A DNA stretch of 64,000 bases from Oegoconia quadripuncta (GCA_949316235.1 OX438743.1:16551771-16615770), one strand, 5' to 3'. Shown: positions 30,501 through 43,449, counted from the stretch's first letter. Notes: a model not told the origin generated them from the letters alone. Program-made: numbers and translations.

Positions 30501-31462
30501 ATGGTCCGCAAAATACATAAAATAAACATAAAATAATTTTAACTTAATCTTGTCTGTATAACGTTTATATAACCATAAAAGATAACCATGATTACATTTT
30601 TATGAAAATAAAACGGCCTAAAGTTTAATAAATCGGCCGTCGATACTTAATGAATTCGCATCAAATAAAACAAATTAAACTACGTATAATACACCAAATT
30701 TCTACCAAACTAAAAATGAAGAAATCCAATCGGCCCAATGACTCCTAGCTAGTTAAATCTAACAGGAGACAAGTATCCGCCATGTCACATTCAGTCCCCA
30801 GACTCCACTCTAAAACATAAAAGCCTAAAGCAAATATTAGCATTTACTTAAACTCCCCTTCCCAAAAGTAACACCAGTAAGCCCGAACCGATTCGAATAA
30901 CAAACTTTTCAAAATGGCGACAGTATAAAAAGCACACACTCTTAAAGGAGCATTATCTTCTTATTTTTATATTAAACTTGAACTGGGAGGAGTGTAATCG
31001 CCTTAAGTTTTTCATCATTCAGAGACAGATGTTGCATTGAGTCAGTTCCCCTCAAGAATTTCAAAGTTTTTCTTATTATTATAAAACCTGTACTCTTGCT
31101 TTTAGCTTCGTAGGGCTGACTATACGTTATAGACAATTTTATTTTGATAGCGTCTTTTCAGCTCGCCAGGGGGTTTCATTATATACGTCCTGTGTCACTT
31201 TACGGGCCGTATCATACACGCTGGTGCCTTTGGGGGGTAAAATGGATAACGTACTTTTATTGTACCACCGTCTTCCTGACACAGATGAAGATTGTATAGC
31301 GATGTATATTAGTTAGAACATCTGTTAGTGTCGGCAGGGCTTAATTCTGTAATAAACACAGGATAGACAAAAATTATGAATAGTAAACTTACTTAATGTC
31401 AACAAATCGAAGCATAACTATAAATAGAATTAATGCTGTGTGGGTTCGGCACTTAAAAAAAA
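30501..31462. other. Unique sequence, no gene
   Basis: I see no coding or repeat signature. Confidence 0.4.
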
Positions 31463-31580
31463 AAAAGAACCAATTTTTCTCTTCCCATGTGTTCGTAAAA
31501 AACGATTAAGAGATTTTTGTGCCATCATCTATAAAAAAAACTAGACTTTATGTTTAAATGCAGCGGTAGAAAATCCGGGA
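31463..31580 (+). repeat. Dispersed repeat E, degenerate 5' part
   Basis: AAAGAACCAATTTTTCTCTT, CCCATGTGTTCGTAAAAAAC and GATTAAGAGATTTTTGTGCC follow the order of the 26440 copy. Confidence 0.45.
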
Positions 31581-33971
31581 GAAAACAAGTGATTAATCAT
31601 CCAGATAAACCAAACCAACCTCGAAACGGCTAAACCGATTTTCATCAAAAATTACAAAGAACTTATGTCCTAGATTAATCTTAAACGTAAAAAAAATTAA
31701 ATAAACTCTCGAAAGACTACGATATCTTCGAAATACACAACAAAATTGAGTTAAAAGCTAAATATGTTCCAAATGGCTTAATTCATTTTCTCGTTTAGTC
31801 TTTAAAAAAAAACCGCACTCAAGTCGGAACACGCGAGATAATGACACACGTCCGGATAAAAACTGGACACACGCACACACACAACCAATGCCTTCAAACA
31901 CCTAACACTAGGGGTTTTTCATCAGGGGTTCAAAAAGACAATTGAAGACATCTCAAAACGGGGGAATTCGCCCTAAGCATTCTTCAAAAATTCTATTTAA
32001 GTCTATTAGATATAATAAGGCTTGTGAAGTTGCAAAGAATTCCTCTGCTGCATTACAGTCCTTCACAATTGAAGAGGGAATGGGCAATGATTTAGCAGAC
32101 CAGTTGCAGATTAGTAAGCCACCTTACAGTCAGTGTTTTCCAGCCGTCCGTGAAATTTCAACTACCGCGTTTAATTAATTTGCCTTGCTTTCCGAAATAC
32201 GGAAACACTCATATGAAAATGCGACCAGTGTTCACACATCTAAGGACTGGTTAAGCGTCGCTTAATGGAATGCGAAGGGCCACAAACCCAGGCTGCCATT
32301 CTAATCTCTGTTTCAAATTTCAATTACCTAAAATGTTGCAGTATAGAAAATCTATTATGTGAATGGCAGCCCGGATCCACAGATAGGTGAAAACGTGTAA
32401 TATCTATATTTGTTGTTATAGCTGTGTCTATCTCTACGACAAACAAATAGGTGTACAAAGGTAGGAAGGTCTAGGGAAAGTCATAATCAGTTGTTTATAA
32501 TGCCAGACCTCGCAACAAATCAAACCTTTTAAACGTTTTGTTTATTTTTATATTTCCTTACTTACCTTTAGTCGGGAGTTTTAAAAAACAATTATTTAAT
32601 ACTTTTTCGATAACAACGTTTACTTGCATCCGTCGCGAGTTTTTCAAAATTTTTAATTATAGATAGCTCACATTTAGGTTAGCCCAAATTATTTTTCCTT
32701 TTAAACCAGTCCCTAACTTTTATCAATCAATCACTCATTCCACTCATGTTCTAACAAAGATCTTAAAACAAATTAAAGCATCAAACATCTAACCACAGAT
32801 GCATAATTGAAATACAATCCCCAACGGACAGATTAAATTAACTTTTTTCTCTTTTCCCGCAACGGTTTTTTAGAATTTTCAGAGCTACACATACGAGATT
32901 GTTGCACGTAGCGGTCACGCATTAAATCCTACTGGTTCATTGCTTTCCTTTCTTTCATCCTTTTATCGATAAATACTATGTATCTGTTTTGTAAATAATA
33001 AGATAAGAATGCGCAATGAAATACACCCTCCAGATAAGTATTGACCCATTTCAATGCGAACTACATACGGAACCTTTTACAATAATCGAATATTGCTTTC
33101 GTCTCGAAGACATTCCATGCGAACGTTTTGTATAATGGTATTGCCTTTCTTTGAATGCGTTATGGAGAACGTTTTGAAATTTATTAAGACAAACTGGAAT
33201 CGACTTCGATATATGAGATAGGAAATAGTAAGCTGTATCGCTCATAGTGCGCATACCAATGATAATAATATACAGAGAAAGAAGAAGACTAACGCGCCCA
33301 AAATGAAGGAAGACGCACATGTGCTCCAATTGTAGCATATCGACAACTCCTAAACATATTCTGTAACGGGGCGATACATTCGAAGCGCAATTGTTTTCAG
33401 TTAGCTATCTCTTTAACTCTCGTAATTTCCATATCTTTCTCATTAATTAGTAACGTATGAATAAAATTCGCAGTTTTATGTATTATGTATAGGCGGATGA
33501 CAAAAGTCATTATTAGGAATGTAACATATTGGGTCTTTACCTATGAAATTAGAGTTTTATTTCTTCGTTAATCATATTCCTGCGATTTTCAAAGCTACAT
33601 CCAAATTTGTTTTTTATTTGGAAAATAGAATATTATTTCAAGGTTTCACGTGAAATATTTTTTAATTTCTGGGCTAAATCACATAATAAAAAAAATTTGA
33701 ACAGAGCTCTTTTCATTTGCTTCCCATAATCATTTCTTAGATTCGCTGATACTTTTATAAAGCGGTTACTTTTAAAACTTAACGCTTTCTATACTTAACT
33801 TAATGTTATCCGATAATACACACAAAGTTTAGCTAAGTTTGGATTTGCCGTTCCCAAAAAAAAAAAAATGTTTGTATGGAGAAAACAAATGAAATTCTTC
33901 ATACAAAACGCCAATTTCATAGGTAAGGACCTAATATATGTATCTAGGTGTATTAGGTATATATATTGTCA
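31581..33971. other. Long unique stretch with an old repeat at its start
   Basis: At 31610-31660 GGCTAAACCGATTTTCATC and neighbours match 22690-22720. Beyond 31960 I recognise nothing. The longest frame (33051-33338, minus, 95 codons) has no domain. Confidence 0.4.
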
Positions 33972-34188
33972 CTAGCTTTAAACCCGCGGCTTCGTCGGCG
34001 TGGAAATTTTTAACGCGGATATGTATAATTTGTTTATTCCGTGAGAACTACTCACTTTATACGAATAAAAAATAACCTATCTTTTAATGCAAGGTAAGTT
34101 GTTTATATACCGAATTTCATATCGCTGTGATTGAGCAGCCAACAAGCAAACGAACAAACATCCAAACTTTCTCAATTATAATATTAGA
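33972..34188 (-). mobile_element. Short non-autonomous Helitron, 217 bp
   Basis: On minus it begins TCTAATATTATAATTGAGAA at 34188 (5' TC, preceded by A) and ends CGACGAAGCCGCGGGTTTAA...CTAG at 33972, followed by T. The A/T target and terminal signals fit Helitrons. There is no coding sequence. Confidence 0.8.
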
Positions 34189-34193
34189 TTAGA

Positions 34194-34221
34194 TTCATCA
34201 CCATCATCATCATCATCATGA
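34194..34221 (+). repeat. (ATC)n microsatellite
   Basis: An ATC trinucleotide run next to the Helitron 5' end. Confidence 0.85.
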
Positions 34222-34319
34222 TGTCTCTGTTACTGTTTTACCAAGCAAAAAGAGATACAATTTGCGACGAATCCGTTCGGGCTCTAAAAATATTAGAGCC
34301 ATTATTATTGTGTTAAGCC

Positions 34320-34480
34320 AATGTGTTGTGTAGTTTCGGCAAGTAGGAATAATAGGATCAACCCATCTCTTTCTAAGAGGCGACTAAGGAACTTTCCATC
34401 GCAATTTGAATACACAGACTACTTACGATGTCATTCGCCCTGTCATTCGTATTGCACACGTCGAATTCAGATTTCGACAT
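34320..34480 (+). repeat. Dispersed repeat E, degenerate
   Basis: TAGGATCAACCCATCTCTTT and GAGGCGACTAAGGAACTTTC match the family start. The remainder is diverged. Confidence 0.5.
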
Positions 34481-34969
34481 ACATTTTAGCTATGTATCTA
34501 TATTTATGTATGTAATTCCGGTAAATCAATTTTAATTAATCCACATCCAGTATCCAATAACGCACAAAGCTTTCAAAATAATGAAATACCAGACCGCCTA
34601 CGATTTTTTTCTTACAATTCACTTAGGCTGTCAACAATATGCAATTTATGTGCATAATTTGGAAAAACTACCACGGAAGTCGGACCCCTATCACCTGGTG
34701 CGACCTCCATGAATTATACAAGGCAATTTGTCGTCAGATACGTTATCAAATGGCCGGACTGTCTGGCTCCAAATAATCTGCAAATGGAGAGACGCATTCA
34801 GGCAAAAAATAGTATATATTCCATGAAAGTGGCACGATTGGTGTCATTTAAATTTGCAATCCTGTTACTATTTTATGGGAGATGTATTTCTGGGTGTGGT
34901 GCAATAGATTAGATGGAAAAAAGAAATAAACAAAAATAAATGAGAACTAAAAGGATACATAAACATAAA
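34481..34969. other. No gene recognised
   Basis: A 67-codon frame at 34709-34912 (+) is unrecognised. Confidence 0.35.
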
Positions 34970-35095
34970 TTCTATAGCCAGTCCTTCAGACTGCAAGTCA
35001 GTGGTCTGTGGAACTCTTTGCCGGAATCTATTAGGAAAGCTCAATCTCTGAATATTTTTAAATTTCAAGTGAAAAACCACTACTTACGTCTCTGA
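34970..35095 (+). pseudogene. LINE ORF2 extreme C-terminus
   Basis: The frame 34970-35095 reads SFRLQVSGLWNSLPESIRKA, then QSLNIFKFQVKNHYLRL and a TGA stop. It matches in layout the end of the LINE at 56200-56294 (SVQLWNELPRIIRCAESLAV, then FKRRLREHYLSL, stop). It is the last ~41 residues of a related LINE, with its 3' UTR attached downstream. Confidence 0.75.
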
Positions 35096-35447
35096 CTTTT
35101 TTCATTTCGTTAACTCCCGCCTCGTGAACATTAGTTGACTATCTATAAGTGTTTCTAGTAATTGTGTTTTATACTATATATTTAGTATTTATATATATTT
35201 ATTTATATATATTTATATAATTAAATCAATTAATATGATAATATTATTATATTTATGCATGCACCCTACCTGTTTTTCTACCTACAAATGTCCCATACCT
35301 GTGGGTTGTCTGGAAGAGATCGCTTTTAGTGATAAGACCGCCTAATTGTGTTCTATGTTATCATCAAAAATTATTGTAAATTATTTTGCGCAATAAAGAG
35401 TATTTATATTGTATTGTATTGTATAGTATTGTATTGTATTGTATAAA
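35096..35447 (+). mobile_element. LINE 3' UTR with polyadenylation signal and (TTGTA)n
   Basis: AT-rich UTR, then CTGGAAGAGATCGCTTTTAG, GACCGCCTAATTGTG, GCGCAATAAAGAG and the pentamer tail 35406-35445. It links the GGAAGAGATCGC tails elsewhere in the window to a protein-coding LINE end. A SINE-A starts directly at its tail. Confidence 0.75.
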
Positions 35448-35714
35448 CCGCGTCCGTGGCTCAATGTAAACAACAAATTCGGCGGTCGCGGGTTCGATCC
35501 CCAGCGGGGTACATGTTTAAGTACTCGCTTTGGTTGGTGGTAGGGTATTTTAAAATGTCCGCCTGGCTAGCCACCACCATCTTATCTAAATCTGCCGCCA
35601 AGCAGCAATGTTAATAGCATAGTTGTGTTCCGGTTGTCAGAGATAAGTAGCCAGTTCGACGTCATCTTCAGGTGTGATTAAGGTCAAGTACGAACCCGTC
35701 GTGCATAAAAAAAA
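35448..35714 (+). mobile_element. SINE-A, full-length with small deletions
   Basis: The head CCGCGTCCGTGGCTCAATG and B box GGTTCGATCCCC are present. The anticodon-region segment is shortened, the CCCCAAATGTGTTGGGG part is deleted (CAGTTCGACGTCATC), and it ends GTCGTGCATAAAAAAAA. Confidence 0.8.
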
Positions 35715-35920
35715 GGGATAGCACCAATTATACATATTGCCATGAAAGATAAAAAAGTTACCATAAATTAGCAAAACACCAATATTTTTTCAAATCGGTT
35801 GGAGATATCGCTTCTTAAAGAAGATAACAATATAAGTTTAAAAACCAAAAAACCCGACAGCATTTTTAGTATTTTGCTGGCGCCATGTTACAAATTTTAC
35901 TAAAAAATGTATCCTATGTC

Positions 35921-36497
35921 AAAGTCAAAGTCAAAGTCAAAAAATATTTATTTCGTAGGATAAAGATTATCACTTGAAAACGTCACATTTTTTATCTTAA
36001 TATTAAAATTATTGACATTTTTGCTCATTCGCAAAGCAGATTCCCCAGAGAAGAACGAGCAAGAAACTCAAGGGTTGCTCTTTTAAATAAGTTTGGGTTA
36101 CAATTATATTATATTGTATAATTAGGCTGAATATCGCCGAGCGGTCTATGTCCATGCTTGCTTATCATCCAGATAGTCAGAAATTTTATAATAGCCTTTG
36201 GTAAATAATGTCTGTTTTATGATGGTTTTGAATTTATTTAAAGGTAAATTTTGAATGTCCACTGGAACCTTATTATAAAAGCGTATACATTGCCCCTTAA
36301 ATGACTTAGTGACTTTGTGTAAACGGCTGGCATGAACAGCAAGTTTATTTTTATATCTGGTATTAACATTATGTATATCACTATTTTTCTTAAACGATTC
36401 TATATTTTTTCTTACATACATTAAGTTTTCGTAAATATATTGCGATGCTAATGTTAATATATTAATTTCTTTAAATTTATTCCTAAGAGACACTCTA
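35921..36497 (-). pseudogene. LINE F copy 2: ORF2 C-terminus and 3' UTR
   Basis: Almost identical over its whole length to 23303-23873. It differs by a handful of bases and keeps the reading frame at the end (KISDYLDDKQAW then stop at 36146). The 3' tail is (GTCAAA)n at 35918-35940. LINE similarity stops at about 36497 (AGAGACACT). The open frame beyond that point to 36583 is chance. The catalytic parts are absent. Confidence 0.8.
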
Positions 36498-36761
36498 AGT
36501 ATCAATAAGAATCGAACGACGCCTTGTAATTCGAAATCGGTCAAGCCGCTTACATAGAAATCTATATACAAATATACATACACTCGTAAAATATTTACCC
36601 TCCTTCCGGAGGCAGTCGGGTAAAAACGAAAGAATCCTGTTTTTATAAAACCTCAACTGCAAAAATAAGGATAGGTATTAAGTTTGGTGCCTATGTCTGT
36701 CTGTGTCTTTGTGTCTGTAAACCACAAACGGACAATTAGACAGGTTTGATAGAAACCACTT

Positions 36762-36978
36762 CAGCAATTTCAAAGACATGGGTGGTCAGAGATTTTCAGA
36801 AAGTCGGGTGTTCCATGTTGAAAAAACATCCACGGTTCACCTCACGAAATATACATAAATGCACACATGGGGTGAACCCATCACCGTTGACTTGCAAATC
36901 TATTGATGTGTTTTGTGGAGAGTCCCTTAGTCGCTTTTTCAGACACCAACGGGAAGAGACGGGTTGGTTCTATTAAAG
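36762..36978 (-). repeat. Dispersed repeat E, minus-strand copy
   Basis: On plus one reads GACATGGGTGGTCAGAGATT, ACATCCACGGTTCACC, TCACGAAATATACATAAATG, GGGGTGAACCCATCACCGTT, GAGTCCCTTAGTCGC and GGGTTGGTTCTATT, the exact reverse order of 24371-24640. The frame at 36746-36976 is incidental. Confidence 0.65.
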
Positions 36979-37464
36979 AAATCACTTTTTCTAACCATAA
37001 CACCCTTACAAAGCGATGCAGAAAAATTGTTTCGTTTTAGGGGTTATTAGTATACTAAATTCAAGAATCCAATATTTATTGAGGCTTATTTTTGAGTAGG
37101 TGTTTATTTACCACCATCTCAACGAAATCAAGTTTCAACGAAATCCATTTCCTCGAAACAATCTTAAGAGGAATCTCTGCATCTACTAAATAAAACTTTT
37201 ATCAGAAACATCTCAAGGAAAACTATCAAAGGAGTCGGCAAAAAACGAGGGAAAACTCCGAAGAAACCTAACGTACGGCTCGCAACAAAAATTTAATTTT
37301 GCTACAGAACTTTCTATGGGCTCTGTTAAATTACTGACATGGCACCGAGCGAAGTTTTCTTATTACAGAGCGCTGTAAGCCAGCGACCAAATGATTTGAG
37401 GGAGGATATGCCCAACTGTATATTAACTGAATTTAGTAGAATAAATGCCAATAGATTTAGTTCG
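36979..37464. other. No gene recognised
   Basis: Unique sequence. Overlapping frames on both strands at 37326-37539 extend into the SINE and are incidental. Confidence 0.4.
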
Positions 37465-37680
37465 ACGACCGATTGGTATAGTGGACAGTGCCCTGTCAGC
37501 AAAACCAACGGTTACGTCTTCGAAACCCGCGAGGGCTAAATGTTTGTGTGATGAATACGAACATTTATTCCCAAGTCATGGATGTTTGTTTTAATATTTA
37601 TGTATTTTGTTTATCCGTTATCTAGTATCCAAGCACAAGCTTTGCTTGGTTTGGTGTGTCTGAAATAGTTATTTATTTTG
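37465..37680 (+). mobile_element. SINE-B copy
   Basis: The head ACGACCGATTGGTATAGTGG and a degenerate B box (CTTCGAAACCC) are followed by TGTTTGTGTGATGAATACGA, AAGTCATGGATGTTTG and TATCTAGTATCCAAGCAC. It shows the uninterrupted form of the site split at 17087. Confidence 0.75.
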
Positions 37681-37971
37681 ATTTTATACCATATATCACT
37701 CGTAATCTGGGTGGTTTCTTGGGCAGGGAGCTGCTCTCGAGGTTAAGGTCGCCTTAAATAGTATTTTACAAAAAAAATCTAGCAATATATTTTTTACTTA
37801 TTTAATATATTTTTTTGTATTTTTCAATTGTGGTTATTTTGGACATTAGGGACCTGTTTTTTGATCGAATTCGACTATGGTTGCTTGGGGAAAGTTGTTC
37901 GTAATCAAGAGTGGCGACACCAGTTAATGGGAATTACACGAATTCAAATTCACCTATGCACCAATATGATA
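37681..37971. other. No feature recognised
   Basis: AT-rich unique sequence. Confidence 0.4.
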
Positions 37972-38105
37972 ATATTTTTTTTTTATGGTTAACTGGATAC
38001 GCATTTGACCACAATCTCACCTGATGGGAAGTGACGATGTGGCCGAAGATGAAGCATGCGATCTCAGTAAATGCCTATTCACCCTGCTCTTGAAGATCCC
38101 AAGTA
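37972..38105 (-). mobile_element. Dispersed repeat with poly-T start
   Basis: A T run followed by ATGGTTAACTGGATACGCAT, CTCACCTGATGGGAAGTGAC and CCTGCTCTTGAAGATCCC. It resembles a retrotransposed 3' end on minus (A tail). A fragment is at 7760. Confidence 0.5.
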
Positions 38106-38156
38106 AGTAAAAGTAAGAGAAAGTTGCGTGGTGTATGGGTTGCGTATGTACACAAA

Positions 38157-38231
38157 TACACACACGTGTGTGTGTCTCTCTCTGTGTGTGTGAGTGTGTT
38201 TTTGTGTGAGTGTGTGTGCACGTGCGTGTGT
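38157..38231 (+). repeat. (GT)n-rich microsatellite
   Basis: Imperfect GT dinucleotide run with TC and GA interruptions. Confidence 0.9.
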
Positions 38232-38535
38232 GCTATATACAATGATATTTGTTATGTTACATATTTTAAACTGCTTTTAGTAGATAAATAATAATTCGTT
38301 TTTAGCCAATCAGTAATAATTATTTTACAACACTATGATTTAAAATTGAAAATATTAAGAATATTATATGTATACTATACAAAAAAAAAAACAATAATTA
38401 TATTTATTAGTATATTATTATGTTAGTAGGTATGTGCGTCTGTGTGTTAGAAGAATGTGTGTAACTATGTTTGCTGTACTCTAAGGATTCTCTAATCCCT
38501 ACGATGTAAACTAATTGTCTCTTGTGTAATATAGG

Positions 38536-38559
38536 TATATATATATATATATATATATA
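38536..38559. repeat. (TA)n microsatellite
   Basis: About 12 TA units. Confidence 0.9.
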
Positions 38560-38576
38560 ATATACATTCCATTCCA

Positions 38577-38602
38577 TTTACATTGCGCCACGGAGGCGGT
38601 TT
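38577..38602 (-). mobile_element. SINE-A head scrap
   Basis: TTTACATTGCGCCACGGAGG matches the first ~25 bp of the SINE-A head on minus and nothing more. Confidence 0.5.
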
Positions 38603-39229
38603 ATTTGCAGAAATACCTAAATATAAACAAAACTAATGTTCCTCTTAACTTAACATGAATAGACTAAAATTTTGCTCTAAATTCGATTTGAGGATTTGAT
38701 TATTCTTAAACTTAGCTCACAGAAATATTTCGTAATCTAAATTTAGAAGTAATTCAGAATGATCAACCTTTTCGTAAAACAAAATAACTCTAGGCGATCT
38801 ATACTTTCCTTTCGTTACCTCGACCATTTGCGGTCCTTATCTTACCCGCAATAAAGTTGTAGGCCGTTCCACGATTTATGGATGGACATAGCATGGACCT
38901 GACCAAGGTAGTACTTAATATCTTTTACACCGACGGTACTTACTATTTGATCTTTGTGACGTTTGTTGTTTTATATTATGATTACTTGACCCGATAAATC
39001 TGAAGATTTCCTACGTTCAAATTCGTTCAGTTATTGCATAACCTTTACATTGTACCATGTACCATGTACCACCTTACCTACAGTCATAATAAGAAATTAC
39101 TACAAGATTTTCTTCAAAATTTGACCTACGAGGATACAGAGAAGTTATTGACTGTCTTGAAGTAATCTTTAAGCATAGATTTATTCTGTATATCTACTTT
39201 ATTTATAGATTTTTAGCTTATATCTATAT
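38603..39229. other. No gene recognised
   Basis: AT-rich, with a short ACCATGT tandem at about 39054-39075. Confidence 0.4.
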
Positions 39230-39401
39230 GATTATATTATATTATTTTTAGTCATAGAAGCCCTAGCTTCGCCTGAAACACAGGATTTTCCTAGTTCAGG
39301 CACTAGTGTTACAGTTGAAATTAAGCATTATTATGTAGATTTTATGTTTTAATGTACCATAAGAATTAATAAATATATATTTGATTTGATTTGATTTGAT
39401 T
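39230..39401 (+). mobile_element. Probable LINE 3' end with (TTTGA)n
   Basis: An AT-rich UTR-like segment ends AAGAATTAATAAATATATAT followed by TTTGA pentamers (39380-39401). No coding part is attached. Confidence 0.45.
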
Positions 39402-39413
39402 GTGAAGTAGATC

Positions 39414-39675
39414 GTCATCATCAGCTGAATGACTTCCACTGCTGGACAAAGGCCTCCCCCAAGGTTCTCCACAACGATCGGTCCTCCATCCAGCGGCTTC
39501 CCGGGATGTTTACCAAACCGTCTGTCCACCTTGTGGGGGGGCTGCCCACGCTGCGTCTTCCGATGCGAGGTCGCCACTCGAGAACCTTTCCGCACAAACG
39601 GCCGTGTTGGTCCTACGAGCAATGTGCCCCGCCCATTGCCACTTAAGTTAGGCGATTCTTCAGACTACATCGTCA
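39414..39675 (-). mobile_element. RTE-type LINE 3' end
   Basis: On minus: GGCACATTGCTCGTAGGACC, then CGAGTGGCGACCTCGCATCG, CAGCGTGGGCAGCC, CCGCTGGATGGAGGACCG, CTTGGGGGAGGCCTTTGTCC and AGCAGTGGAAGTCATTC, ending (ATG)n at 39414-39424. These are the C-terminal codons and 3' end of an RTE LINE, the same family as 5640-6060 and 4918-5170. The frame is broken. Confidence 0.7.
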
Positions 39676-42600
39676 ATCGGTAGATAGTAATGTACAATAT
39701 TTAATTACAATAAGTATTCTAAAGCTCATTAGACAAAGTAAGTTGAATCGTAATACAATACAACAAATCATGACATTTTCAAGAAATGCGTAGGTAAATT
39801 GTAACACAATTTAATGGTACAGTCGCCTCCGTCATTCATCATGCAGGTCTATTTTACATTATTATTGATAGCAAGGAGGCTATTTAAGCTGTACCATCTG
39901 TAAATTATAGTCTAGAGAAATATCCTTGGTATAGCTTGAATAGGTACAAGTCCAATAGGTACCTTTAATCATATAAAACAGTCCTGTATGAGTAACTGTG
40001 AAGCCGACTGTACATCATTCACTTTTCATCATCATCATATCAACAACAGGACATGACAACAGATAGCAAAATAATTTTACGGCGGTTTACTGCATTTACG
40101 AAATAGAAATAGCTTAAAATTGCTTACATGTTATTTCTCATAATAGACAAAAACATAATACCAATCATTCATAACATAACAATTTTGTGAAACTATCTTA
40201 CTTCCTACTTGAAATTACTAATAATATCTCCAATATATTTCTGCACAATTTAGCTTCCACTCTTTTCGAGAAGCTCCCAGACGAAAGTTAGAAAATAGAT
40301 CTTTTATGGTCGATAGAGTTTTGAGAGTTGGAAAGAAGTTTCTCTCGGATAATAAATACTTCTTTTCCATAGGGAACAAACTATGCATGATAAAGACGAG
40401 AAAAGTTGGATCGGTCGACTATACGTCATGCAGTCAACAAGCAAAATAATAATACCAATAATTTTATTGTACGTTCTACATACTCGTATCTGTGATAAAA
40501 ATTGTATTGTGTTTTATGTTTGCATGGATTCTTATTCCATTTTTGGTATGAAAGATGGCAAAGTTTTTTGTATCACTGCTTCATCGTGGACTATACACAC
40601 AGTGGCTATCACATTCAATCCAAGGTCGAATGTCCTAAAACACCGTATTATCCCAAATTTCCTAACAGATAACCCAATTACGAGAAAGCTAGTCCGAAAG
40701 TCCATTTTCCTGGTTGTTAGTTGGAATAACATCGCTTCCTATAATCCCTAAGGGATCGTATAGAGAATTGAAGTGGACAAACTAACTCGCTATAATAAGG
40801 TAAACGTAATGTCTGTTAGTTCGCATATAAGTGTCTTTTGTCTCGTGGTATAGACATCTAGTAAAGGTCTTTATAGCAATAGTGAAACTCGGTGGTCATT
40901 CGTTTATAGGTCGAATATTGAGAAATGCGCGATAGTTATACTAGCTCTTACAATTAATCTGTGTCCTTAATCACTGTACCCAAAAGGGACCATAAGGCCA
41001 AAGACTCACTTCAAGAATGGCAAACGGTTCGGCAAGTAACTTGTTGGCACTTTCACGCCTGTTACTTCAGCTCCCACTAGGGCAATGAACGCAGCTGGTT
41101 ATGGTATGCCTGGCTAGCTCATAGTAGCGATGTACGTGTCATTACAACCTAAGAAAGTGGTGCAAGGAGACGTTCTCCGCTCCGAAGTCTAGTGGTCCGA
41201 AGATGGAAGGGCGACGGTGGAATAAGATTATGTAATTCCAACGCACACTCTCCGAAATACATGCTGTAAAAGACTGAGAGACAGGTGACTTTGCGACGGT
41301 GTTCGAGGGTCTGCAATTTCTCGTCATCGAATTATCACCTATGAGTCTCGAGTCTAGTCTCATGCCACGACACTGAACCAGACAAAATAGGTGTTTTATT
41401 GTTATACGTCTATAGGCGTTCAGTGTCCGCGAAAGCGTTAACTCATATCACCTCTGATAATGAAAATCCTCTGATAATTCTTCAAACTCCAAGTATTTAT
41501 TGCAGGGCGAAGAAGCTTCAAAAACCCACAGCGGAAATCCACGAAGGTCTTTAAATGTTCTTTTCAGATAAATTATATTCTGCACTTGGTTATATTTACA
41601 ATTACGTATTTAAACCTCTGTAAATTTTGACCCCCATTCATTTCGACACTCGCACTTTATGACCATTAAACAATTCCTCCACTGGACATTTTGTCACGTT
41701 GACGACTCAGTCCCGGAATGACAATTTATCCTTATATTATCTTAAATTTAATTTAAGCTTGTCAATATTTCTCGGAAATTCAAACCAATATTTCGTGGAT
41801 GGTAGTACATAACCATGTATCTCCCTTCGAAAGCCATTTTCGTAGTTCTATACACGTAATAGTTATAACCAGATTGTTTTATTTCCAAGTAAAGCCGCAG
41901 GGTTCAACTAGTAAACCATAAGTATCCCACAAAGCGTTCTGATTTATACTTTCCAGACTATTTTCCGTATGACGTCACAAAGAGGGGACACGTTACCGGT
42001 GGGAAACAAGGAGAAATCTCCCCAAAAGACATTTCTTCATATTCCGCATGTAATAAATCTTAGAGGGCAGACACATCTGTCAAAAGTATAAAATATGTAT
42101 TTCTTGTAACGCCCGGCTCGACCCCTTTTCTGGTAAAGTGAATAAGATGCATTCACGTTTTATATTGTCCGGATAACTCGCGAATTTTTAGCAGCGTTTC
42201 AGACACTTATTTCAAATGTGGATATTTAGTAAAGATGAACAATTTTATACCGGTATTTCCGAATTTTCATAAATTATGCTGACTTTTATGTCAATAGTGA
42301 TGACTAAGTTGTTAACACTGAAACTCAATTTGGTCATTCAATAGTGAAGGCAAAAACAAAGAATAAACAAAGAAGCATTCAATTCATAAGGTCGTCATCG
42401 GTGAACACTGCTCTTTTCTTGTATGAAAACGCTCAAAACCATTCACATGGTAAGCGTTGGCAAATGGCGAAGATTATATAGATATAAAGAAAATTTCTAT
42501 TCAACTGGGTTGGTTCGGTATTTACCTATAATGACGTCAGTGCTTGATGAATTAAAAAATCTTAAATTTCTTCTGAAGATGTTTACTCTGATTTGGCTAC

Positions 42601-43449
42601 CCATGGTTGAATAACCATTGGTTCTCCAGTTTCTCTTCCATGAAATCAAAGTTCATAATAGATAAATTTAATTTTTCTAAACATTTGCTTAAATAAATAA
42701 ATAAATTGCACTATACATAAAATCGCAGACAGAATCACTTGTGGCAATCGGAGATGGATTCAGCGTTCCACTGGCAGGTCCTCCTTAGAGTTCACTGCAC
42801 AGCGCTCGTTTTCAGCCATTTCAGCTTGTGATGCTCTTCCAGTCTGTTATATATCCGTCGGTTAATCATCAACTCTGTAGCTAATACCGTGCTTTTCCTG
42901 TCCTCGTAGTGTTGCATTTATATCTAACCAGCTACTGAAACATCTTAATTTGACGCCTTGCACTTGCAAAGTTTTAGCAAGATAATTGTTCGAAGTCTGA
43001 AGTTCGGAATATTGCAGGTCGCAACATGTATATTCACACGCGACTTGGACGTATCTATTGCGATTGCCTTCGAAAATGACACAGTAATGTATATCATAAG
43101 ACTAGGTATAGAAGACCAAAGAAATGACTGTGGCAGAAGGTAAAATAATGAATGATTAATAGTAAAGTTACAAGAGCACTCAAAGGATAAATTTCAAGTT
43201 ACATATCTTGATTATCACGATACATTACCTTCCCGCCGTGACAGAGTTCGCTCCCTTTGCTCTATGAGAGAAGGGGTTACGAAAATAACAATTACATAAA
43301 TTCCAATGACAATCTGCCACTTCTCAAAACGTTAATATCTACCCTACTACCGATTTCGGATATGTGTCACGGTCTAATGAACGTCAGGGTAATAATAATA
43401 GAACCCTTAGATTCTTTAGACGGGCGCCCTTAATTTTTTCTTTAATATT
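39676..43449. other. Long unique stretch, no gene supported
   Basis: The longest frame is 40383-40751 (+, 122 codons), with an opposing frame at 40532-40732. Neither has a domain I know. A denser, less AT-rich patch at 40980-41380 has no recognised coding. A candidate regulatory-looking patch lies at 41940-42130 (TATGACGTCACAAAG). Confidence 0.4.

Noticed and set aside
36498..36583. N-terminal extension of the LINE frame at 36146-36583
   Set aside because: Homology with the sister copy stops at about 36497. The remaining open codons are flanking DNA.
40383..40751. 122-codon frame as a host gene
   Set aside because: No recognisable domain, an overlapping frame on the other strand, no splice or promoter evidence, and AT-rich codon use typical of chance.
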